A stretch of 64,000 bases of DNA, taken from assembly GCF_001577835.2 (NCBI RefSeq), contig NC_029519.1:81274842-81338841 (forward strand), read 5' to 3'. Below, one piece after another: positions 55,970 to 64,000 of this stretch. The notes under the pieces are model-generated. The model ran no database searches. It was not told the origin of the DNA and saw nothing but the letters and a program-made list of their open reading frames with translations. The position numbers and the translations under genes are program-made. This DNA is from Coturnix japonica (lineage: Eukaryota; Chordata; Aves; Galliformes; Phasianidae). The stretch's first letter is position 1. Every line of letters begins with the position of its first letter.

Positions 55970-58900
55970 ATGGCGGAACCGGCGGATTATCCGCCCTTCC
56001 AGCTGGGGAAACCCCGCTTCGAGCAGGTACCGATAGCGGGAAGGGTGCGGGTATAGCGGTGAGAGCGGCCTTAAACGGGAGCGACATCGCGCCCCCTCCC
56101 TAAGAGATACCCCCCCCCCCGCCCTATATTCAGCCCTTTTGCTTCCAGCGCTGCGCTGATTGGTCCGCACTTTGCCTCCTATTGGCTCGCGTTGCTGTCA
56201 ATCAAAACGCATTGCCCCGCCCCCCCGTGGCCGCTGCGGGTGAGAGGGGGGCGGTGTGAGGTTTCTGGAGGTTGCCGGGTTCGAGACCCGGGGTGGGATT
56301 GAGGGGTGAATTGAGGGGGGGTCTTTTTAGGTGGGGAGGGGGCGAGTGGGGTGATGGAAGAGCATAATGTGACCCTGGGGCTTGAACCGGCTGAGCCGCA
56401 CCCGGTATGGGGTGTCTGCCAGCCCAAGGTTGTGTGGAGGTGATTGGGAGGGGGGGGTATTGTGAGAAGGAGGTGCTGGGTTGCTTGGAGTTGGTGCACG
56501 ATGCGCTAATTAGCTTTAATTTACAGGGTAAAATTGGTATGCTGCACGCACGCGAAGTGGATGGTTCCTCGCTCGTGAGCGAGAATATATGGGTGTGTGG
56601 CTAGCTGTGGTTATGGGGTTTATGAAGGATTTGGGCCTGCTTTGGGCTATAGTGCAAAGCAGGGACTATGATGGGCCTTTAGGGGGCCGTGATGGGCCTT
56701 TGGGGGGCCATAATGGGCTCTTTAGGGTCCGTGATGGGCCTTTTGGGGTCCGTGATGGGCCTTTTTGGGGTCCATGATGGGGCCTTTTTGGGGTCAAAAT
56801 GGGCCTTTTTTGGGGGTTCTGTGATGGGGCCTTTTGGGGTCTGTGATGGAGCCTTTTGGGGTCTGTGATGGGCCTTTGGGGGGCCATAATGGGCCTTTGG
56901 GGGCCAAAATGGGCCTTTTAGGGTCATGATGGGCCTTTGGGTCCTATTTGGAGTCCTTGAGGTGCTGTTTGGGGACCCCAAGTGGCCTCTGGGGTTCTGG
57001 AGGCACCTCTTTTGGAAGGATCTCCAAAGGCTTTTTGTTTTGGGTGGGGGTCTTGAGGTGTCTTTATTGGACGTTATTGCTCTTTGTTTTTGCCTCAGGC
57101 TTCTGATAAAGCTCTCAAAGTTCATGCAGCCTCCTTCATCTGCTTCTGGTGCAGGGTGAGGCCGCTCTGTTAAAGGAAAGGGTCCTCATAGCTCTCAAAT
57201 CAAGGAGGAGACGAAGCGTGCTCGCTAATAAGACCTCCCCCCACCATTGGGGAAATCTCCAAGGAGACTTTCTTCCCACCAACCACATGAAATCTGCACA
57301 GGATCGCTGTGTGCCAACCATCTGACTCGTTAATTGCAGATCCCAGAGCTTGGCTTGACCGAAGCCGCCCATTTGGGTGATGGAGGAGCCTGGTTATGCT
57401 TCTTTCAGAGGGGCCAGATCTCTATGCTCTTCCCCATTGACTTATCCCTCATTCCTCCATAGGGTTCAGGATGGGAGGTGGCGCACAGAGCTCCTTAGAG
57501 CTACGGCTGCCCTACAACAAGGAAGGGTGTGCCTGCTTGGCTGCACTGAGTGATGCTCAGCCTGGGGAGACAGAGCTTTTTAATAAGGAGAGGAGGAGGA
57601 GGAGGAGACGCTACTCCCTTCTAGACACCACAGATGATTCGAGGCACACTTGGCAGCGCGTCAGGCACAGAATCGGTGCATTCTGTTCATTAAGGAGTGA
57701 CTGTCACTTGTAGCAACGTTTAGAAAATGTTTCGAGGGGTATGGCAGGATGTTAATGATCGTGTACCAGCAGAGCTGTCCTCTCTGGGTCTGTTTCCACT
57801 TGGCCCAGGGGTAGGTTTTCCTGGTGGTGAAAGCACCTTGGAGGACAGGATCCCTCTCCTCTTCAGGGATTTGATTTGGTTCCCATATACTAAGCAGCAT
57901 ATAGGACTGGTGGTAGGAGTTCAGGTTGAGTCGCTGGTACCTGTGTCCTGCTGCTTCCCATCTCTATAATGATGCCCTTTCTCCTGCTCTGTGTCCACAG
58001 AGCATTCAGACAACCCAGTTTGTGAGCTGGCAGCTTTGCAGGGTCATGGAGCAAGTGAAAGAGGGCACCTGGCCAGGTCCTGTGGCCTGATTGCACCATC
58101 CTGACCCATCCTCGGAGCATGCTGGTATTTATTTACCCATCCTGAACTATGGTTGGTCAATAAACCTCCGTCTCCAGGGTTGTAGGACAGTGCTGGGAGG
58201 AATGTGTGAGTTGCAGAGGAGCTGTGTTAGGCATCTTTGTCCTTGCAGGGGGAAAAAAAAGCACAAGGAAAAGTTGCGTGCCAGCAACAAGAGGCTCGGT
58301 GAGCAAAATGGGTTTGGATCTCAGAGCTTTTTTCCAGCCTTAATGGTTCTATAGAAGGAGAGGAGCTGTGTTTAGGGTGGCTGATGGGATGCTCCTGTCC
58401 CCAGCACAGCCCTGCAGCTCATTTTCCTTCTCCCACCTCTTGCTTTGTAGCTCACTTGTTTGTCCTGCTCTTCAGGCAAGTCGCATCTGTCAAGTCACAT
58501 TTCTTTGCTGGGAGCAGCTTTTGCCTCCCGACAGAAGCAGGTTATTTTTAGGTAAAAGAATAAGGACATTAAGCATGAGAATACGTGACAGGGGCTTCGT
58601 TTTCCAACAAGCTCTTTTAATTTGTTAAGCACGCTCCTTTATATTTATTTATATCTATATTTTAAGTTAATAGGTTTTGCTGCCTGCTCCCTCCAGAACA
58701 TGATACTGAAGTTTCTGAAGCTGTAACCAATGGCCTCTCCTTCAAACCAGGCCAAATAAATGCGTGTTTGGAAACTCTATAGAAGGTGTGGGATGTGCTG
58801 GTTCACCAAACAGTGCTGTGAACTGCTGCAGGCACATAATGCTGGTTAAATTTTAGGGTTTTTATTGCTTTCAGCCCTCTAAAAAAGCACCATGAGGCTC

Positions 58901-61900
58901 TGCCAGCAGGAGGAAGTCCCAGATCTTGGATCCTGTAGGGAAAGGAGAGGGAATTAAGGACGATGAACCTAATGCAGAGCTGCAAGCATCGTATGTTGCT
59001 TGTGCAGCACAGTGGGACTCAATGGGAGCTGGGGGCTCAACGTGTGGTCATGGGCTCCAAGCATGCTGATCTCAGAAGTGTCCTGGGAGGACCTTAGGGC
59101 TGATAATCATCATTGCCTGCTTTGTGTGCACTTTGATCTGGGAATTGTAAAACCAGACCTGTTTACTCCTCCTTGAGTCAGTCCTTGGGCCTCCTAGATA
59201 ACCCCTGCAATAACATGCAGATAAAGCAGCCCTTTGATTAGATATGCCTCTCAGGAGCTTGATGGCTTGCTGATTGCATGCGTTAATTGCTGTAGGCCCT
59301 AATAGGAGAGCCCAGAGCTGTGTTAGAAGGGTATTAAATTAACACAGAAGTTCCTACTCTTGCTTCTCCACCTTTAAAGCAGTTTTCTACTGTGAGTGGA
59401 AGAGCCGCCCCATCCACTTTATTTCCTAAAGAGGTTATGGGGTATGTGTGGGGGGTGTTTAAGGCTGCTTTGCAGCTGCTGTGGCTTTGCTATACGTGCA
59501 GGTCCAGCCCAATGTGTGGATTCTATTGGAGACGAGGCTGGCGCGCATTGAGTGCTGCCAAACGTGGCTTTCTCAGCCCTGAATTCGGGCTGACCCTGTT
59601 TATCCTATGCAGTCGGTTGGGTTCTGCAAACACATGCTTAAAAGACGAATTGCAGAGGAGAAGAGGAAATACAGACACCTTTTGGGTTTGGTGTTTATCT
59701 GCTCACTTCATTGAATCTGCCAAAAAAGCCATCCGTTGGCTTTCTTACATCTCTGTCAGCCAGGATTGGATTTCAGATGGAGTTTGAGTCGTGTGCTGTG
59801 GGGTATTGGATGCTCAGGGGTTGGGTTGAGAAGCTGAAGGTAAAGCTGGGAGCTGTGCTGGGGTGAACCAAGCTGGGAGCAAACCATAGGACCCACATTG
59901 TAATCCCACAGCCTGCAGCAACAGGGAAAGGAGAGGAGCTGCTGCTGCTAAGAGGGAGAGAATGAAGATTTGCCACTTTGCTTCTGCTCTCAGGGCATTT
60001 GAGCCCTCACCTGTCAGCTGAAGGTGCAGGGATGGACTCCTGGCCCTTTAATTTAGAGTATTAAAGGGCTTTGATTGCACAGCTTAAGCCTAAACTTGTA
60101 TGTGGGGTGGACTCCCAGCGTGTAATTGTACAGCATTGCCGTGCCAGCATGCGGTTGCTCAATGGCTTGTGTTTTTTAATCTATATCATCTTTGGTTTAG
60201 TTGAAATCTCTTCCTAATTAATTGAGAGCTGACGTAAGCATGGCTTTTTAATTATTATTTTTTTCCTTTAAACTAGAAGGAAAAAAAAAAAAACAACCCC
60301 GACAAGTCTGTGTGCCTTTTGCTCTGGCTTAATTAAATCCATTTTTTACATCCCTGCTTGCAATTAAATGAGTAAAGTTGTATCTCCTTCCAGTGCTGAG
60401 GAATGCCCACCTGCTTTCAATGCAGGTGATTAACCCACCTCTTGCTGATGGCCATTTACTCCCTGCCCTTCTCTCCATATTCCTGGTGTCTTTTTTTTCC
60501 CCTTCTTTGAGCTGGTTTCATTGACGTCCTGCATGGCCCTCAGCACATCCATGAGCTGGAGCTCATTGCACTCCCTTGCTCTTTACAAACTGTTGTGGAA
60601 GGGGATTAATATTCCCTTCTAGGACTTGGTCTTGCTCACAGGCTGGTGAGAAGCAGTCCCAAAATAGTCCCGATTAATCACAGGAAAATTGCAGTATTCA
60701 GATTTCCTCTGAATAACCATTTATTGCAACAGATGTTGCGGGAATAAAATGGCAAAAGAGATGCTGGATGTGTTTGGGATGCGAAGGTCAAACTCATGGG
60801 TGTGTTGCAGACTCCATCCATGACACAAGCTCAATGACTAGAACTGGGAATTACCCCAATGAAAGCAACAGTCCTCTGTTTCCATTGAAATCTGGGACTG
60901 GTTGGGTTGATCTGTCCAGCACAGACTTTGGAAAGAGGTTGATTATACCTTGATGTCCCCTTATTGTGTTATGGAGTGATGGATATTGGGGATCGTGTGG
61001 TTGGGTGCTGGCACAGCTGCCCATGTAGTTAATGGGGTCACCATCACTGGAGGTGCTCCAGCACAATGACATGGTCATTGCTGGGCTGGGTTGGGGTCGA
61101 ACTGGGTGATCTTATAGAGGTCTTTCCCAACCTTTATGATCCTATGAGTGTTTTTTTTTTCCTTCCAAGCAGCTCGTATGAATAGCAACAAGGAAAAGCA
61201 CGTTTGTGTAATGGTGTTTTCAGACAGCTTCTGCTAATTTGGAAAGAAACGAGAGCCACGGGTGATCTGTTGGGTCTCATTGCCTTCTGTAGGGGTGCAC
61301 TCCATCTCAGCTGAGTTTGTCTGTGTGCCCCTGGTGAGCAGAGCTGCTGTCAACCCAGCGAAGAAGCGCATCTGTCTTCCCACTGTCTCTTCTTTGAAGT
61401 AGTGATGGCAGGGGGATAATTTCTTCATTTTCCCACTTCTTTTAGAAGTGCAGATGAAAGAAGCAGACGTTGGAGTAGCCCTGAGTGCCAGCAGGAAGGC
61501 ATTCGGTCCTGGAGCAGCCTGCACCATGAAGTGCTCTATGATGCCTGAGCAAGGGGCACGTTGGGCACTGCAGATGTCTTGAGTGGAGAGCTGAGAGTTG
61601 CTCGTGTTTGGTCTTCATAGAACCATAGGATGGTTGGGTTGAAAGGGACCTCAGAGCCCTCCCAAGCTCCATAGGACCCCTGCCATGGGCTGGGTGCCCC
61701 CCACCAGCTCAGGTTGCCCTTCCTTACCATGCAGCTCTGTGTGGTAATGGGGGGATTATTCTCAGTTTTTCTTGCTCTGGACCTTGGTGTGTAACTCTGC
61801 TGTTCTATGAGTCAATGCTGTGACCCCACTCCAATGGCTCTGCCCATGTCTGAGCTGCAGCAGGGTGGGTTTGGGCTGCTGAAACAGAGTGAGTAATCAA

Positions 61901-63080
61901 AGGAAGGTAGCAACACGCCAAGCTCTCAAACGCTAGAAAGTACCAGAATTAGCGTTAATTAAATCAACGCTAATTAAAAACCACTGGGCTTTTTTTTTTT
62001 TTTTTTTTTTCCCCTTAACTTCTGTGAAGCTATTTTGTTCAGTTGCAGGTTTTTTGTTTTGTTTTTCCTTTCATTTTTGTGTAGAACATGGGGGAAAATA
62101 ACAGCATGGAGCAGCTGAGAGCGGGGTTGCAAGGCAGAGCGGTGGGCTGCAGCGCCCTTGGGATCTCATTCTATGGGGGGATTTCTGCCTCAATAAGTCA
62201 CAGCATTGGTGGTATTTTCTCTGTGCTTCGTGAATTCAGCAGAGAGGAACCAGCAGGTTTCATCAAATTACACCAGGCGGTGATTAAATGCCATTCTCAC
62301 TGCTGCATCCATCTTCCCATCCTTTATTTATAGCACTGCAAATACAAGAAGGGAGTTGTTTGCCTGCTCGTGGCCATAGTGCAAGAGGCATCCCAGCGTT
62401 TGTGAGCATGCAGAGGTCGGTGGCTGTGTCAATTCTGTATATAGCAGTGGGTTGAAACCAGATGATCACCGTGGTCCTTGTCAACCCAGGCCATTCTATG
62501 ATTCTCTGATTAAGGTTGAAAAAGACCTCTAAGGTCATCAGGTCCAACCATCAACCCATCCTCACCATGCCCACTAACCACATCCTATCTTCATAGCACA
62601 ACGTAACGTACATATAAGTGCATCAGAGCTCCAGATGCCTTCCAGGAGCATGAAATATACTGCAGGCTGCAGGAACAAGGTTCATTTTGTAGGGTCTGGA
62701 CCTTGTATCCTCCTGGGGAATGCCAGGCTCTCCTTCCCCCCTGTATTCTGTGCTGCTGTGACATCTTGGACACTTGTACTTCAGTGGATTTATTTTTCCT
62801 GAGTGTACAAATAGAAACGAGCCCAAACCATAAATCCTTGACTACTGTAATGGAATCTTAAGGTTTGTAGTCCATCTCTCACCCTGTGTTGGTGTGGTAA
62901 CCAGCACAATGATAACCAGCCCCAGCACAGCACCTGGATAACTCTGATAGCCACAACACTTGGTTTGTGCTTCATCTGACTGAACACGTTTTGTTTCTCC
63001 TTCTCTTGCAGACTTCGTTTTATGGCAGATTCAGGCACTTCTTGGACATCATCGACCCACGCACTCTCTTTGTTACTGAG
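55970..63080 (+). CDS. SFXN5: SFXN5 (sideroflexin 5), exons 1-2, gene continues past the right edge
   Basis: Exon 1 55970-56026 encodes [19 protein letters not shown]; exon 2 63012-63080 encodes [20 protein letters not shown] plus VTE. Both donors and the acceptor are GT-AG, phase 0. The pair matches human SFXN5 ([12 protein letters not shown] then [20 protein letters not shown]). Sideroflexins are multi-span inner mitochondrial membrane carriers; SFXN5 has been linked to citrate transport. Only the first 42 residues, before the membrane spans, are in the window. The N-terminus is shorter than in human, where about 27 residues precede PPFQL. An in-frame upstream ATG at 55835 could extend it, but that frame lies across the promoter motifs and is unlikely to be used. 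Confidence 0.94.
56670..56945. repeat. 21-22-bp minisatellite in SFXN5 intron 1
   Basis: About 13 copies of a GATGGGCCTTTTGGGGTCCGT-type unit, 21-26 bp each, 650 bp after exon 1. Confidence 0.93.
56946..60984 (+). other. SFXN5 intron 1, mostly unique
   Basis: Part of a 7-kb first intron. A possible CR1 tail lies at about 58310-58352 (TTTTTTCCAGCCTTAATGGT then TCTATAG). Otherwise no exon, RNA gene or repeat family was recognised; short T and A runs occur near 60255-60295. Confidence 0.45.
60985..61147 (+). mobile_element. CR1 3' end
   Basis: Ends GAGGTCTTTCCCAACCTTTA then GATCCTATGAG; the upstream TCACTGGAGGTGCTCCAG segment is also CR1. SFXN5 intron 1. Confidence 0.85.
61614..61735 (-). mobile_element. 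CR1 3' fragment
   Basis: Starts TCATAGAACCATAGGATGGT then TTGAAAGGGACCTCAGAGCC and runs to CAGCTCAGGTTGCCC. Confidence 0.85.
61988..62013. repeat. Poly(T) run
   Basis: More than 20 consecutive T on the plus strand in SFXN5 intron 1, read directly. Not attached to a recognisable element. Confidence 0.9.
62428..62512 (+). mobile_element. CR1 3' end, left half of a tail-to-tail pair
   Basis: Contains AGCAGTGGGTTGAAACCAGA, like the copies at 2.3 and 9.7 kb, and ends ATTCTATGATTCTCTGATTA. Confidence 0.88.
62513..62585 (-). mobile_element. CR1 3' end, right half of a tail-to-tail pair
   Basis: GGTTGAAAAAGACCTCTAAG then CATCAGGTCCAACCATC, in the opposite direction and touching the previous tail. 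Confidence 0.85.
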
Positions 63081-64000
63081 GTAATGTCTGTGTTCCGTAT
63101 TTTCTGACAGTTCTCGTTATCCACATGGGTTGGATTAAAAACAGTTTCTCCTGTGAACAGCAGAAGGGGTGAAGATGGGTTTGTGATGGATCTGTGTCTC
63201 ACCGCTGATGGGCTGCCCAGCCTAACCCTATTCATGCCCACTCAGCTCTCTGTTAGCCACCTTTGGATCCTCTCCCTGTAGGTCTTCCTGAGCAGCTCTC
63301 AGTCAAATCTACCAGCACTGTTGGCTTCCCAGGGGGAAAATTCCTCCCTGTTTTCATGGAGGGGAAAGAAAAGCACAGGTGAGTAAAGGAGAAAGCAAAT
63401 GCGCTGCTAGGTGGGTGCATGCTGCAGTTTCCAATGGCCTCTCCAGACCTTTCCCAAGGAAGCTGCGTAGTAATTTTTCCTTCCTTATTAGCCTGTTTGT
63501 AGCAGGCTTCAGAGTTTCTGGCCCATTTCCATTCCTTGTAGTGCTGTCCAGCATCATTGCATATCCCTGCTTTCATAAAACACTGAGCTGACTGTGAGGA
63601 ACCCCTTAGAAGCAATATTTCCTCTGGTGATGTTAAATTCTGCCTGCTGCCAGCGTGCTTTTTCTGTCCTTACACGCTGTGGTGACAGCGGTGGGGAAGA
63701 GATCTGATGTGACTTAACATCATCCTTTTGTCCCAAATCAGCAAGTTTTTCTCCAAACCATAAGGCTGAGATATGCCGTGTGCTTCTGAGTGCCTTTTGG
63801 ATGGGTGCCTGGGAGAGCTGCAGGCAGTAAAGCAGCTGTTCATACAGCATCAGGCTGAAGGTTATATACTTCCAGTTGCAAAAGCTCAAGTTCGGATCAA
63901 ATAGGAGATGGATTTTTCAAGTCTCCATCCTGGATACAGAGCTGTGCCTGGAGAGGTGACCTCCTGCCAATAAAACATTATGATTCCAAATTAGCACCAC
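63081..64000 (+). other. Start of SFXN5 intron 2
   Basis: The next expected coding segment (RRLREAVQLLED in human) was sought and not found before the window ends. No repeat family recognised. Confidence 0.5.

Overview
The window is vertebrate nuclear DNA and almost certainly avian, probably galliform. The interspersed repeats are nearly all CR1 LINEs with the bird-type 8-bp tail (ATTCTATG in one orientation, CATAGAAT in the other). No Alu- or L1-like sequence is seen. The gene order SMYD5 - NOTO - RAB11FIP5 - SFXN5 matches human 2p13 with one difference: NOTO is present as two tandem genes, as in the clustered chick Not genes CNOT1/CNOT2. High GC, fairly short introns and many minisatellites suggest a microchromosome (inference).

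Layout. 1-8.4 kb: complete SMYD5 on the minus strand, 13 coding exons, with its 3' UTR to the left and a GC-rich promoter to the right. 10.1-11.9 kb: first Not homeobox gene, minus strand, three exons, with an eh1-like repressor motif. 12-18.8 kb: gene-free, with a 0.9-kb array made of an over-expanded CR1 tail and one repeat-poor block that may be regulatory. 18.9-21.0 kb: second Not gene, same strand and exon phases, with a different N-terminus. 21-26.2 kb: gene-free, with one degenerate tandem array and repeat-poor AT-rich blocks. 26.2-28.06 kb: two minisatellites (11-bp and 33-bp units) directly in front of RAB11FIP5. 28.07-52.8 kb: RAB11FIP5 on the plus strand, six coding exons including a 2.5-kb exon 4, and a long 3' UTR. 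52.8-55.7 kb: intergenic, with a large CR1 fragment. 55.7-64 kb: promoter, exons 1 and 2 of SFXN5 (plus strand), which continues past the right edge.

The genes are not a functional unit. SMYD5 is a SET/MYND lysine methyltransferase, the Not genes are notochord/node homeodomain regulators, RAB11FIP5 is a Rab11 effector in recycling endosomes and SFXN5 is a mitochondrial carrier. The linkage is ancient synteny. All exon boundaries were read by hand from splice consensus, phase continuity and remembered family sequences, with no alignment or transcript support. The most notable items are the diverging Not pair with a shared TATA-to-ATG layout, the expanded CR1 tail, the arrays in front of RAB11FIP5 and the NPF motifs in RAB11FIP5 exon 4. 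No wholly new system could be demonstrated.
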